Shown one piece after another: positions 44,918 to 54,030 of a DNA stretch of 64,000 nt. Origin of the DNA: Marinisporobacter sp. (lineage in GTDB: Bacteria > Bacillota > Clostridia > Peptostreptococcales > Thermotaleaceae); the NCBI GenBank assembly GCA_025210525.1, contig JAOARP010000039.1:62001-126000 (forward strand), given 5' to 3'. Made by a program: the position numbers and the translations under genes. How positions within the stretch are numbered: the first letter of the stretch is position 1; the number at the start of each line of letters is the position of its first letter. A model generated the notes under the pieces. It was given only the letters and a program-made list of their open reading frames with translations, was not told where the DNA came from and did not search any database.

Positions 44918-45145
44918 TTGGGCAAAAATAAACGTAAAACCCATAAGCAAAAAGGAGAAGACAACGACTTCAATTATTCACCTCATAACGAAAACTTTTT
45001 AGAAAGATTAAGTCAGGAGAACATTATGCCTGATGGTATGATCTCTGAAATAGATGAAACAGATTTAATCAATTTGCTCTTAGCAGAAAAGTCTGCAATC
45101 CAGCCCTTTATTTCCAAAGTAGATCCAAAAGATTTAGCACCATAA
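44918..45145 (+). CDS. Small acidic-tailed hypothetical protein
   Basis: 75 residues from a TTG with AAAGGAG 10 bases away. The start is very basic (GKNKRKTHKQKG), the rest acidic with LERLSQENIMPDGMISEIDETDLINLLL. No family is recognised. It has its own terminator hairpin and is divergent from the membrane protein gene. The good ribosome-binding site argues that it is real. Confidence 0.5.
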   Translation: MGKNKRKTHKQKGEDNDFNYSPHNENFLERLSQENIMPDGMISEIDETDLINLLLAEKSAIQPFISKVDPKDLAP

Positions 45146-45150
45146 AAAAT

Positions 45151-45192
45151 AAAAGTTCAACAGCCTATAATTTCAGGTAGTTGAACTTTTAC
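45151..45192. terminator. Bidirectional terminator
   Basis: A perfect 11-base stem (45151-45161 with 45180-45190) with extra inner pairs, between two convergent genes; A/T runs flank both sides. Confidence 0.75.
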
Positions 45193-45195
45193 TTC

Positions 45196-46377
45196 TTATT
45201 TAGGAGCTAACCATTTTTCTCCAGAAATTTTAATTCCTATAGCACCTAATGGAGCTGTAACAATAATAGCAAGAACTGCAATGGCTAATATTAGCTCTCC
45301 TGCCGGTACCCCTGCTTCAAGTGGTACAGCACCAATAGCTGCTTGTACAGTGGCTTTTGGTACATAGGCAATCATACAAAAAATTCTTTCCTTCCAGTCT
45401 AAATCTGTTCCAAGAGTCGAAATAAAAACGCCTATACTTCTTGCAACCAACCCTATAATAATCACTACGAGTCCTAAAAGCCCTGAATGAAAAGCAACAT
45501 GAATATTTACTTGAGCCCCCACTAAAACAAATAGCATCAGTTCTGCAAAAACCCATATTTTATTGAACTTTTGAGATAATGCATCTGATATTTTAGTAGA
45601 TTTTTCACGAATATAAAAGCCTACCATCATGACCCCTAACAAACTAGCAATCGGTACAATTCCTTTCAACTCTTCTTCAATAGTGGTAAGTATAATTGCT
45701 GCTGCTAATAATAAAAGAGCTTTTTTCGTATCTCTTATGTGATATTTTCTAAAAATCATCACCATTAAAGTTCCCACAATGAATCCCATAACAATTCCTA
45801 AAACAATAGATATGGGAATAAACCCAATTTGCATAGAAATATTTACATTTTTTCCTGTATACAATCCTAAAAAAGTAGAAAATATAGTAATTGCAAAAAC
45901 ATCATCAATAGAAGCCCCTGCAAGTATTAACGTTGGGATTCCTTTCTTTTCACCAAAATTCTTCTCTATAAATGAAAGCATAAGGGGCACTACAACAGCT
46001 GGAGATACTGCAGCTATAATAAACCCTAGCATACCTGCTTCTATTTTAGATATCCCAAACAAAAAACTTCCTAATAACATAATCGTGAATCCTTCAAAAA
46101 TACCTGGAATAAAGCTCATCTTTACAGCTGGAACACCTACTTTCTTCAAGGTATCTCTTTTAATACCAAGACCTGCTCTAATGAGTATAATGATCAATGC
46201 AATTTTTCGTAAATCTCCTGAAATGTTTAAAATATCCGAGCTAATGATATTGGTTCCATAGGGTCCAATAATAATTCCTAACAATAACATTCCTAAAAAT
46301 CCAGGAAGCTTTATAGCATCAAATATCTTTTTGAGTGCAATGCCTAAAAGAATAATAATTGCTAAACTAAATCCCAT
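45196..46377 (-). CDS. CPA-family cation:proton antiporter under a fluoride riboswitch
   Basis: 393 residues from ATG 46377 (AAAGGGTG at 8 bases); a GTG three codons earlier is too close to its site. About 12 hydrophobic segments. LPGFLGMLLLGIIIGPYGTNI starts the fold and GASIDDVFAITIFSTFLG holds the acidic pair of the ion site in the CPA2/Kef-NapA manner. The gene has no TrkA-N domain. The leader carries a fluoride-sensing riboswitch with an overlapping terminator, so it is probably switched on by fluoride and may export it, or counter the acid load. This family is among those known near fluoride switches. Confidence 0.85.
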   Translation of the reverse strand: MGFSLAIIILLGIALKKIFDAIKLPGFLGMLLLGIIIGPYGTNIISSDILNISGDLRKIALIIILIRAGLGIKRDTLKKVGVPAVKMSFIPGIFEGFTIMLLGSFLFGISKIEAGMLGFIIAAVSPAVVVPLMLSFIEKNFGEKKGIPTLILAGASIDDVFAITIFSTFLGLYTGKNVNISMQIGFIPISIVLGIVMGFIVGTLMVMIFRKYHIRDTKKALLLLAAAIILTTIEEELKGIVPIASLLGVMMVGFYIREKSTKISDALSQKFNKIWVFAELMLFVLVGAQVNIHVAFHSGLLGLVVIIIGLVARSIGVFISTLGTDLDWKERIFCMIAYVPKATVQAAIGAVPLEAGVPAGELILAIAVLAIIVTAPLGAIGIKISGEKWLAPK

Positions 46378-46411
46378 ATTTTTCACCCTTTCTTTTTTTA
46401 TAAAATAAAAG

Positions 46412-46490
46412 ACCCCTACTTAGATTGATTTTCTAAGTAGGAGCCATTAATTGCGATCTGCAATGCTTAAGGTGAGCTCCATCACCTATC
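46412..46490 (-). promoter_or_regulatory. Fluoride riboswitch (crcB motif) with terminator
   Basis: On the minus strand from about 46490: GGTGATGGAGCTCACC, then a stem GCATTGC...GCAATT, then AATGGCTCCTAC. The loop GGAGC can pair with GCTCC to give the pseudoknot, and the GATGG and CTCCTAC blocks are those of the motif. The last block overlaps the 5' arm of a terminator (46433-46441 with 46415-46423) followed by TTTTATTTTAT. This implies that fluoride binding prevents termination. Confidence 0.88.
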
Positions 46491-46549
46491 CACATTATAC
46501 TATAATTTGTAAGGATGTCAATAAATTTGTCATAAAATACACTTTTCTA

Positions 46550-46741
46550 TTAACCTTCATTTGTAATTCTTACTAATATTTGATCTACTAGATTGATATC
46601 ACATTTTCCATTCTTCGTGAAATGTTGACAATTTTCACAGGTACGATTTTCTCCTGTGGAAGAAGTAAAAGAATTTCCATTTGTATTTCTAAATTGGCTA
46701 CAATTAGATGCTACTGCTTGTAATTGTTCTCTACTTGCCAT
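46550..46741 (-). CDS. Small cysteine-motif protein, unknown
   Basis: 63 residues with AGGAGG 6 bases before the ATG. A compact CENCQHFTKNGKC motif (residues about 37-49) plus a cysteine at 14 suggest a small metal site or disulfides. The N-terminal part is rich in Q, N, S and T. No family name is sure; similar small proteins occur in clostridia. It lies upstream of the antiporter riboswitch but is a separate unit. Confidence 0.6.
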   Translation of the reverse strand: MASREQLQAVASNCSQFRNTNGNSFTSSTGENRTCENCQHFTKNGKCDINLVDQILVRITNEG

Positions 46742-46965
46742 AATACCCCTCCTATTAATTCGTAATTTTTATCATAGTGTTTATAGACAAGTCTGCACAT
46801 ATTGTCTCTTTTGCAAAAGTCTTCGCCAATTCTTTTCTTAAACACGATCCACAGCATTTACATTCATTAAGGTATTGTGTTTATATTACTACAATCCTCT
46901 TTATTATTATTTCACATAAAAAGATTTTTATTATTATTTTTATATTATATCTTCGTAAAATTAAA

Positions 46966-46998
46966 TATAAAAGCCAGAGGATTTCTCCTCTGGCTTTT
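46966..46998 (-). terminator. Terminator of the polymer-forming protein gene
   Basis: A 13-base perfect stem (46969-46981 with 46986-46998) with a 4-base loop, overlapping the stop codon, then a T-rich tail. Confidence 0.85.
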
Positions 46999-48142
46999 AT
47001 TCCTCTAAAGTTTTAATTTTTTTAGATTTTTGAATGGCTTCTTTGATATTTAATAAATAACTTCCTATACCAAGTAAAATAACTATAAAGGATATAATTC
47101 TACCTAAATATGGAATAAATCCTACTAATAAAAGAAGTAACATTCCTAAAATCATAGGTAAGTAAGGCTTTTCCTCACTTTTTAAAATCTTTTCTCCAAT
47201 CCAAAGACCTGCAGGAATTTTAGATAGATAAAGCAACAATCCATAAATAACAAACGAAATCAACCCTATAGGAATTCCTATTACAGTAATCAACAGTAAT
47301 AAAGATGCAATAGGTATAGTAATAAGTGCTACAATTCCAACACCCAATGTTGGCCAAGGTTTTTCAGTAATTGTAGTAGAAGTTTTTTTCATAAAACTAC
47401 TAAAAATAAGGGTGAGTAGAAAACTCACTATTAAATAGGATAAAATTTTAATAGCTTTACCAACAATCTCAAATGTGCCAATTCCTTTTTCTTTGTTTTC
47501 ATCCTCTAAATCTTTTTTCTTTAATTTATAAGTTGTTTCTCCTATAACAACACCCTTTGGAATATCCACCTTCTCTGAAGATGTATAAGTTAAATTTCCA
47601 TCGATTTTTGCATTGGGTCCAAAGGTCAGCTTTTCTGTTTCAAGATTTACATCTCCTTTAATTTCCCCATTAATGATCACACGGTCTGCAAACCCTCTAA
47701 AATCTCCTCCAACAATTCCATCTATACTTACATCTTCTGATAAAGCACTGATGCTTCCATCTACTGCACCCTTACTTTCTAATCTTAATACTTTAGAAAG
47801 GGATGTTACATTCTTTCCGATTTCTCCTGTAATGATTAAATTTCCTGAACCAATTCGAATATCTCCATCTACACTGCCGTCGATTTTAGTATTTCCTGCT
47901 CCTACTATAATATCTCCTGAAACCTTCCCTTTATTTTCAAACTCCGTCACAGCTGCTGCAAAAACATCTCCTTTTACAGTTCCCATATTTTTTACAAAAT
48001 CTCCTGCTGTAAAAAAGTCTCCCTTTACGACTTCATCCTCTTTCACTACAACATTTGAATCCTTATTTTGTGCTATAGCTACTATAGGCAATAATAATAC
48101 AAGCATAACACAAATCACTATACTAAAAATTTTTTTCAACAT
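46997..48142 (-). CDS. Membrane protein with polymer-forming (bactofilin-like) repeat domain
   Basis: 381 residues from ATG 48142, which has AAGGAGG 5 bases away. A signal peptide or anchor (about 5-25) is followed by about 170 residues of short beta-helix repeats such as GDVFAAA, GKVSGDIIVGAGNTKIDGSVDGDIRIGSGNL-type turns, as in bactofilins. Residues about 225-380 hold four or five membrane segments. It is probably an outside-facing beta-helix on a membrane anchor. It lies 137 bases after a MacB-type exporter with no terminator between, so may be co-transcribed. Confidence 0.8.
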   Translation of the reverse strand: MLKKIFSIVICVMLVLLLPIVAIAQNKDSNVVVKEDEVVKGDFFTAGDFVKNMGTVKGDVFAAAVTEFENKGKVSGDIIVGAGNTKIDGSVDGDIRIGSGNLIITGEIGKNVTSLSKVLRLESKGAVDGSISALSEDVSIDGIVGGDFRGFADRVIINGEIKGDVNLETEKLTFGPNAKIDGNLTYTSSEKVDIPKGVVIGETTYKLKKKDLEDENKEKGIGTFEIVGKAIKILSYLIVSFLLTLIFSSFMKKTSTTITEKPWPTLGVGIVALITIPIASLLLLITVIGIPIGLISFVIYGLLLYLSKIPAGLWIGEKILKSEEKPYLPMILGMLLLLLVGFIPYLGRIISFIVILLGIGSYLLNIKEAIQKSKKIKTLEE

Positions 48143-48279
48143 AAATGCCTCCTTATTCATACTCTTTCCATCTATATGTTTTTTTACTATATTTATTAAT
48201 CGTTTTTCTTTTTATTAATAATATTTTTTCAGCAATACAAATGATTCTCTACTATCCGAGTATAAAGGAGCTGTCTTTC

Positions 48280-49497
48280 TTACTCATATCTTAACGCTTC
48301 AATAGGGTCTAATTTCGAAGCCTTATTTGCAGGATAAATTCCAAAGAAAATTCCTACCCCCGCTGAGAAAACCCATGCAATAGCAATAGTTCCAATAGAT
48401 ACACTAGGAGGAATTTTAATAAAGCTTGCAATAACAAAGGAAACCCCTATCCCTATAATCGTACCGATAATCCCACCAATTCCTGATACAATAACAGATT
48501 CCACAAGGAACTGCAATAATATATCTTTTCTCTTTGCACCAATGGCTTTTCTTATACCAATTTCTCTTGTTCTCTCCGTAACAGAAACAAGCATAATATT
48601 CATAACACCAATTCCACCTACCAATAAAGAAATAGCTGCAATGGCACTGATTACTGCTGTTACAACTCCTGTAACCTTATTTAAAGATTGCATTTCTCCT
48701 TCTGCTGTATAACTTCTATACTTATTTTCTCCAGCATTTCCATGTCTTCTTTCTATAAGCTTAATCATCTGATCAATGCTTCCCTGTACATTTTCACCTT
48801 TTTTCAAAACCACTTGTATTCCCCACAAATAATCTCCCATACCCATTGTTTTTTCAAGGGTAGTAACAGGAACAAATATGTTAGGAGTTTTCTCTCCTCC
48901 TCCTAAGTTTTGAAGGGTACTCTTTGGTTTTTCATATAAACCAACGACCACAAGGGATGCTTTTGTATAGCCCATATCTACCATAATATTTTCCCCTAAA
49001 ACATTGGTTCTTCCAAAAACGTCCATAGCTGTTTCCTTATCAATGATTGCGACAGACCTTTTTGCTTTTACATCACTTTCTGATAAATATCTTCCCTTTA
49101 GAATCTCTACCTTATCAATTTTGTCATAATTTTCATTAGCACCAATCAAGGTTACACCAATCATATCACTTTTTGACTTAATTTTACCATTTTCTTCTAA
49201 ATTTTGAATAATAGCATCTAGCTTATCTCCAAAGGTATTCTTTAATGCATCTATATCACTATGGGTAAAGTAATCTTTCTGTGTAAGAGTTTCTCTCCAA
49301 TTGGTTCTAATAAATCCTCTGCTTGCACCAAATTGTTCAAATTCTTGATCTATTGCAGCTTGACTCCCCTGACCTAATGCAACAACTGCAATAACAGAAG
49401 AAATCCCTATAATAATCCCAAGCATAGTAAGAAGGGAACGCATCTTATTTACCCAAATGGCACTAACAGCTACCTTTATACTTTCTAAAACATTCAT
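48280..49497 (-). CDS. MacB-like ABC transporter permease
   Basis: 405 residues. A membrane segment near 20-40, a large outside domain (about 45-270), then three C-terminal segments of the FtsX fold. GLGIIIGISSVIAVVALGQGSQ and VTERTREIGIRKAIGAKRKDI are the MacB-type signatures. It works with the ATPase and adaptor encoded just upstream to move substances across the membrane, by mechanotransmission. The AGGTG site is near the ATG. Confidence 0.92.
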   Translation of the reverse strand: MNVLESIKVAVSAIWVNKMRSLLTMLGIIIGISSVIAVVALGQGSQAAIDQEFEQFGASRGFIRTNWRETLTQKDYFTHSDIDALKNTFGDKLDAIIQNLEENGKIKSKSDMIGVTLIGANENYDKIDKVEILKGRYLSESDVKAKRSVAIIDKETAMDVFGRTNVLGENIMVDMGYTKASLVVVGLYEKPKSTLQNLGGGEKTPNIFVPVTTLEKTMGMGDYLWGIQVVLKKGENVQGSIDQMIKLIERRHGNAGENKYRSYTAEGEMQSLNKVTGVVTAVISAIAAISLLVGGIGVMNIMLVSVTERTREIGIRKAIGAKRKDILLQFLVESVIVSGIGGIIGTIIGIGVSFVIASFIKIPPSVSIGTIAIAWVFSAGVGIFFGIYPANKASKLDPIEALRYE

Positions 49498-49507
49498 GAG
49501 TTCACCT

Positions 49508-50221
49508 CTATTCCTTTACTTCCTTAGCACTTAAAATAATCTGATTTTCTACCATTTTATCCTCTATTATTTCACCATCTCTAAAGGTTACAATTCGTTT
49601 TGTATGTGCTGCAATTTCTGGTTCGTGAGTTACCATTACGATAGTTACCCCCTCATCATTTAATTGCTGGAAAATTCCCATGATTTCATCCCCTGATTTT
49701 GTATCCAGATTTCCCGTAGGCTCATCTGCTAAAAGGATTGCAGGGTTATTTACAAGAGCTCTTGCAATAGCAACTCTCTGTCTTTGCCCTCCTGAAAGTT
49801 CATTTGATTTATGATCCATTCTTTCTCCTAAACCAACTCTCTCTAAGGCATTTATGGCTCTTTTTTTTCTTTCGTGAGGCGCTACCCCTGCATAAATCAT
49901 AGGAAGTTCTACATTTTTAAGGGCTGAAATACGAGGAAGCAGGTTAAAGGATTGGAATACAAATCCTATTTTTTTATTTCGAATGACAGCTAATTGTCCA
50001 TCACTTACTTCCTCAACTTTTTCTCCATCTAACTCATATTTTCCATCACTTGCTTTATCTAAACAACCTAAAATATTCATCATAGTAGATTTTCCCGAAC
50101 CTGATGGACCCATAATGGATACAAATTCTTCAGGCTTTACTGTAAGATCAATTCCTTTTAATGCTTCTACAGCGATATTCCCATTCTTATAGATCTTTTT
50201 TAATCTTTCTATTTTTATCAT
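49508..50221 (-). CDS. MacB-like ABC transporter ATPase
   Basis: 237 residues: Walker A GPSGSGKST near 39-47, signature LSGGQRQRVAIARALVNNPAILLADEPTGNLD, and H-loop VTHEPEIAAH. It belongs to the MacB/LolD ATPase group. It lies between the adaptor and permease, 10 bases before the permease start, and begins 1 base after the adaptor stop, a tight operon. Confidence 0.95.
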   Translation of the reverse strand: MIKIERLKKIYKNGNIAVEALKGIDLTVKPEEFVSIMGPSGSGKSTMMNILGCLDKASDGKYELDGEKVEEVSDGQLAVIRNKKIGFVFQSFNLLPRISALKNVELPMIYAGVAPHERKKRAINALERVGLGERMDHKSNELSGGQRQRVAIARALVNNPAILLADEPTGNLDTKSGDEIMGIFQQLNDEGVTIVMVTHEPEIAAHTKRIVTFRDGEIIEDKMVENQIILSAKEVKE

Positions 50222-50222
50222 A

Positions 50223-51461
50223 TTACATCACCTGGTTCTCATTAACCGAATCCCCTTCTTTAATATTTTCCGTAGGATTCATGATTACTTTATCTTTTGC
50301 TTTTAATTCTTTTCCCATTATTTCAACTTCTAAATCACTTTCTATACCTGTTTTAATTTTTTCCTCTTTCACTTTTCCGTCCCTCACAATAAAGATCACT
50401 TGATCTCCATTTTTCTTTGTAAAGATGGTTTCATAAGGAAGTACAAAAACATTTTCTTTACTTTCTGTTAAGATATCCATCTTGGCTGAAAATCCTGGCT
50501 TTAAGTATTCATCTATATCTTCTATATCCACCTTGATTTCAACAACATTTTCCTTCCCTCTTCCTGTTTCAACCGTTTTAGCAAAGGGTCCTACATATTT
50601 TACTTTTCCTTTGTATTCTTTTCCTTCAAAGGCATCCCCTGAAATTTTCACAGTATCCCCTAGCTTAATCTTACTTGCATCATACTCATTGATCTCTGTT
50701 ACGATTTCTAAATGATCTACATCTTGAATATACATGAGTACAACATGGTTTTCTATGATCCCACTTTCTGAGATCTTCATATCTACAATAGTTCCTGTAA
50801 GAGGACTCTTAATAGAGTATTTTTCTAAATCATCCTTTGCTTTTTCTAATTGAAGCTTCGTAAGGCTAATTTGTTTTTTTTGTTTAGCAATCTTTCCTGT
50901 TGTTTCTCCATCTCCTAATTTCTTCTTTGCTGAAGTATAGCTATTATACATTTCATCCATATCATTTTTAGAAGTATCTAATTCACTTTTACTAAGGGCA
51001 TTGGCTTCATAAAGCTTTTTATTTCTTTCGTATGTATTTGATGCATCTTTATATTTAATTTCTGCATTACTTAAGTCAATTTCTAAATCTGTTTTTAATT
51101 GTACTAAAGTATTCTCTTCTATTGCTAATCTTTCCTCGGCTTCTTTTATTTTATAATTAATATTTGTTTTTTCTAACTCCATAAGAACTTGACCTTTTTC
51201 TACTTTTTGACCTTTTTCAACAAGCATTTTCTCAATCTTTTCTTCCACGTCTGAAACAATCTCTCTTTTGTCCATAGACAAAATCTGACCTGTTGCTTGA
51301 ATACGAGATTCAATATTTTGTTTATTTATTTCTACAGTTTGAACATTCAGCCCCATATTTTCATTTTTTTTGCTGGCTTTAACCTTCCCGATTCCAACAA
51401 CAGCAATCACTAAAATAATGGTAACTATAATGAGTAGCTTCTTTTTATTGCCCTTTAACAT
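50223..51461 (-). CDS. MacA-like periplasmic adaptor (HlyD family)
   Basis: 412 residues from ATG 51461, which has GGGAG at 7 bases; 12 codons upstream in the frame lack a site. An N-terminal membrane anchor (about 8-28) is followed by a lipoyl-like strand with KGQKVEKGQVLMELE, a long coiled coil (about 95-210), GTIVDMKISESG, and a beta-barrel end. In Gram-positives such adaptors form a bridge to the MacB permease in the wall. A 9-base perfect hairpin lies in its leader. Confidence 0.92.
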   Translation of the reverse strand: MLKGNKKKLLIIVTIILVIAVVGIGKVKASKKNENMGLNVQTVEINKQNIESRIQATGQILSMDKREIVSDVEEKIEKMLVEKGQKVEKGQVLMELEKTNINYKIKEAEERLAIEENTLVQLKTDLEIDLSNAEIKYKDASNTYERNKKLYEANALSKSELDTSKNDMDEMYNSYTSAKKKLGDGETTGKIAKQKKQISLTKLQLEKAKDDLEKYSIKSPLTGTIVDMKISESGIIENHVVLMYIQDVDHLEIVTEINEYDASKIKLGDTVKISGDAFEGKEYKGKVKYVGPFAKTVETGRGKENVVEIKVDIEDIDEYLKPGFSAKMDILTESKENVFVLPYETIFTKKNGDQVIFIVRDGKVKEEKIKTGIESDLEVEIMGKELKAKDKVIMNPTENIKEGDSVNENQVM

Positions 51462-51487
51462 ACTAAAACTCCCTTTCCATACATATA

Positions 51488-51507
51488 GGGCATACAAATG
51501 TATGCCC
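51488..51507 (-). promoter_or_regulatory. Leader hairpin of the MacA/MacB-like operon
   Basis: A perfect 9-base stem (51488-51496 with 51499-51507) between a TATAAT-like -10 near 51530 and the ribosome-binding site; no T run follows. Confidence 0.45.
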
Positions 51508-51603
51508 CTTAAATATTTTATATTCCTTATTATACCAGAATCAATGGATTTGTTTTCTTACAATTTCCTTACAAATTTCCTAAATTCATCCGAAATCATC
51601 ATT

Positions 51604-52047
51604 TTAATATTTTTCATTTCTCCACATGATCAATGCATCTTCCCCATTGTCTTGATAATACTTAGGTCGAATGCCACAAGACTTAAATCCATATTTTTCA
51701 TACAAGCCTTGCGCTACTTTATTAGATGCTCGAACTTCTAAAGTCATTCCTACGATCTTTTCCTTTTCTGCAATTTTTAATAATTCTTCAATCATTAAAT
51801 TACTATACCCTTTTCCTCTTATATCTGGATGCAATGCAATATTTGTAATATGGCCCTCATCTAGTATTTTCCAAAACCCTCCATAGCCTAAAACTTTACC
51901 ATCTATTTCTAATACCACATACCTAGCTTTTTCATTATGAATAATTTCAGATACAAAAGCATCTTTTGTCCAAGGAACCGAAAAACTTTTTTGTTCTACT
52001 TCAAAAACATCTTCAATATCATCTAAAGTCATTGGTCTAACTTTCAC
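51604..52047 (-). CDS. rimI: Ribosomal protein N-acetyltransferase RimI
   Basis: 147 residues from GTG 52047, with AAAAGGTG 8 bases away; another GTG three codons upstream has no room for a site. The GNAT fold is seen in ITNIALHPDIRGKGYSNLMIEELL and the last strand has LEVRASNKVAQGLYEKYGFKSCGIRPKYY, typical RimI. It acetylates the N-terminus of ribosomal protein S18 in other bacteria. The coding region overlaps the tsaB end by a few bases, so translation is likely coupled. Confidence 0.92.
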   Translation of the reverse strand: MKVRPMTLDDIEDVFEVEQKSFSVPWTKDAFVSEIIHNEKARYVVLEIDGKVLGYGGFWKILDEGHITNIALHPDIRGKGYSNLMIEELLKIAEKEKIVGMTLEVRASNKVAQGLYEKYGFKSCGIRPKYYQDNGEDALIMWRNEKY

Positions 52048-52759
52048 ACTCTCCACACCTTTTCATTTTCTCTTCATATTGTCTTTCTGCTTCTGATTTT
52101 CTTAAATAGGTCGGAACCAACTCATAATAATTTTCCACTTCCCCATTTTTTGCTCTTTCCATAGCAAGCTGTGCAACAGAAGAAGCTCTTTGCATTTTTA
52201 CGCTATTTGGCGGGAATACTGCTCGATCTTTTAATTTTTCTATTAGATATTCTTTATTCGCCTTTATCCCATCTCCTAAAAATACAACTTTTTCAGGTCT
52301 TTTTAATAGCTTTTCTACTAGTTCTTCTATGCTTATAGCTATAGGTTCTTCTATATTGTTTAAAGTTTCATCATCCCATTTATATACAGCTGTATATACT
52401 TGACTTCTTCTAGCATCTAATATAGGACAAATAATTCCTTCAGAAAAAGGCATATTAAAAGCTAATGCATCTAAGGTAGATATCCCTACAACAGGAATAT
52501 CTACTGCATGAGCAAGTCCTTTAGCAGTGGCAACCCCTATTCTAAGTCCTGTGAATGAACCTGGTCCCTTTGCAACAGCAATAATATCCATATCTTTTAT
52601 TGCTAATTCACAACTCTTTAATAATTCCTCAATCATGGGCATCAACTTTTGAGAATGTGTCCTTTTGTGATTGATAATATATTCTCCAATTAATTGATCA
52701 TCATCCATTACTGCCACTGTAGCAACAATAGAGGATGTATCTAATGCTAAGATCTTCAT
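52037..52759 (-). CDS. tsaB: tRNA threonylcarbamoyl adenosine modification protein TsaB
   Basis: 240 residues. MKILALDTSS begins the ASKHA fold; GPGSFTGLRIGVATAKGLAHA is the family signature. TsaB is the inactive relative that binds TsaD in t6A synthesis. It overlaps the tsaE stop by 4 bases and the rimI start by several, giving the standard tsaE-tsaB-rimI block. Confidence 0.95.
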   Translation of the reverse strand: MKILALDTSSIVATVAVMDDDQLIGEYIINHKRTHSQKLMPMIEELLKSCELAIKDMDIIAVAKGPGSFTGLRIGVATAKGLAHAVDIPVVGISTLDALAFNMPFSEGIICPILDARRSQVYTAVYKWDDETLNNIEEPIAISIEELVEKLLKRPEKVVFLGDGIKANKEYLIEKLKDRAVFPPNSVKMQRASSVAQLAMERAKNGEVENYYELVPTYLRKSEAERQYEEKMKRCGECES

Positions 52760-53211
52760 ATTTTTTTCAACTCCTCTATGACTTCATTAAAATGTTCACT
52801 TGTTCCATTGATCTTTACTTCTCTTGTATTTTCATCTACTCTCTTTATATGTATCCATAAGTGTTCCTTTGGAATCAGTTCTTCTATCTGAGAAGCCCAT
52901 TCAATTAAGCATACACCTTCTCCATAAAAATATTCCTCATATCCCAAATCTTCCATTTCTTCTATTTCTCCAATTCTATACACATCAAAGTGATACAGAG
53001 GAATTCGTCCCATATATTCATGAATGATTGTAAAGGTAGGACTTGTAACATATTCCTCCACCTCTAGGCCCTTTGCAATTGCCTTTGAAATCGTCGTTTT
53101 TCCTGCTCCTAAATCTCCTGTTAAACATACTACATCACCACGTTCTAGCAATGTACCTAATTTATATCCCAAATCATAAGTTCTTTGTTCATTATTACTA
53201 ATCGTCTTCAT
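52756..53211 (-). CDS. tsaE: tRNA threonylcarbamoyladenosine biosynthesis ATPase TsaE
   Basis: 151 residues with a Walker A GDLGAGKT at 32-39 and SPTFTIIHEY, then YHFDVYRI and LIEWASQIEELIP, all family marks. The ATPase resets the TsaB-TsaD complex. The AGGTG site lies 6 bases before the ATG. It is the first gene of the tsaE-tsaB-rimI transcript. Confidence 0.95.
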   Translation of the reverse strand: MKTISNNEQRTYDLGYKLGTLLERGDVVCLTGDLGAGKTTISKAIAKGLEVEEYVTSPTFTIIHEYMGRIPLYHFDVYRIGEIEEMEDLGYEEYFYGEGVCLIEWASQIEELIPKEHLWIHIKRVDENTREVKINGTSEHFNEVIEELKKI

Positions 53212-53297
53212 TTTTTACACCTCTACCTTAATTATCTCCAAAATCATACAATCATTATATATTTTCTCAAAAAATGGTGCAAGGGAATTCATACAAT

Positions 53298-53332
53298 AAA
53301 AAAAAGAATCCTCATGAAAAGAATCCTTTTTT
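53298..53332 (-). terminator. Probable terminator of ribU
   Basis: A 12-base stem with two wobble pairs and a 9-base loop, then a long T run on the minus strand, just after the ribU stop. Confidence 0.55.
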
Positions 53333-53351
53333 GTATCTATATTATTTTGTT

Positions 53352-53933
53352 TTATACCTTTTGTGTTTTACTTGTTCTAGAAAAAGCTGGATTAATTTCT
53401 ACTCTTAAAGCTTTAGCAACCGTCTTGTAGATTACAATCGTTAGTACTGAGTTTAGAGCAGTTTTAAATAAATTAAAAGGTATAATAGCTGGTATAATCA
53501 TTGCTTTTACAACATCAAAAGGTACATTTAAGAAAAGTGTTGTAAAAATTAAATTCAGTGGAATCATAATGAGTGTCATACAAATAGAGCCAATAGCTAA
53601 ACCTATAATAGCACCTTTTAATGTATGCATTTTTTTATAGATTGTACCTGCACCGACTACCATTGTTCCTGTTGCAATAATATGCATAAGTGCGCCAATC
53701 CATCCACTGCCAGCACTTACTGTAAAACCTTGAATCAATGAAATAATAAAAGTAATTGTAAATCCAGTAGCTGGTCCAAACAAAAACCCTCCAATTAGAG
53801 CAGGAACATCACCTGGCTCATATTCAAGAAAAGGAGCTGCCGGAATAACTGGAAAACGAATAATCATCATTAACATTAATCCCATAGCAGAAAGCATTGC
53901 AACCTTAACCATTTTATTTACATTAGAATTCAT
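53352..53933 (-). CDS. ribU: Riboflavin ECF transporter S component
   Basis: 193 residues with about six membrane segments. The pattern EYEPGDVPALIGGFLFGPATGF matches RibU, and an FMN riboswitch lies just upstream, which makes riboflavin the substrate with good confidence. It needs the shared ECF ATPases and T component, encoded elsewhere. AGGAGG lies before the ATG. Confidence 0.95.
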   Translation of the reverse strand: MNSNVNKMVKVAMLSAMGLMLMMIIRFPVIPAAPFLEYEPGDVPALIGGFLFGPATGFTITFIISLIQGFTVSAGSGWIGALMHIIATGTMVVGAGTIYKKMHTLKGAIIGLAIGSICMTLIMIPLNLIFTTLFLNVPFDVVKAMIIPAIIPFNLFKTALNSVLTIVIYKTVAKALRVEINPAFSRTSKTQKV

Positions 53934-53950
53934 AGAAATAACCTCCTAAG

Positions 53951-53985
53951 ATAAAAATTCCCTGAAATATAATCTCAGGGAATAC
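53951..53985 (-). terminator. Terminator of the FMN riboswitch
   Basis: A perfect 9-base stem (53957-53965 with 53975-53983) followed by TTTTTAT on the minus strand, between the FMN aptamer and ribU. Confidence 0.85.
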
Positions 53986-54030
53986 AATAACCTAGAAAGT
54001 ATTAAATACTCAAGATAATACCTTTCCATC

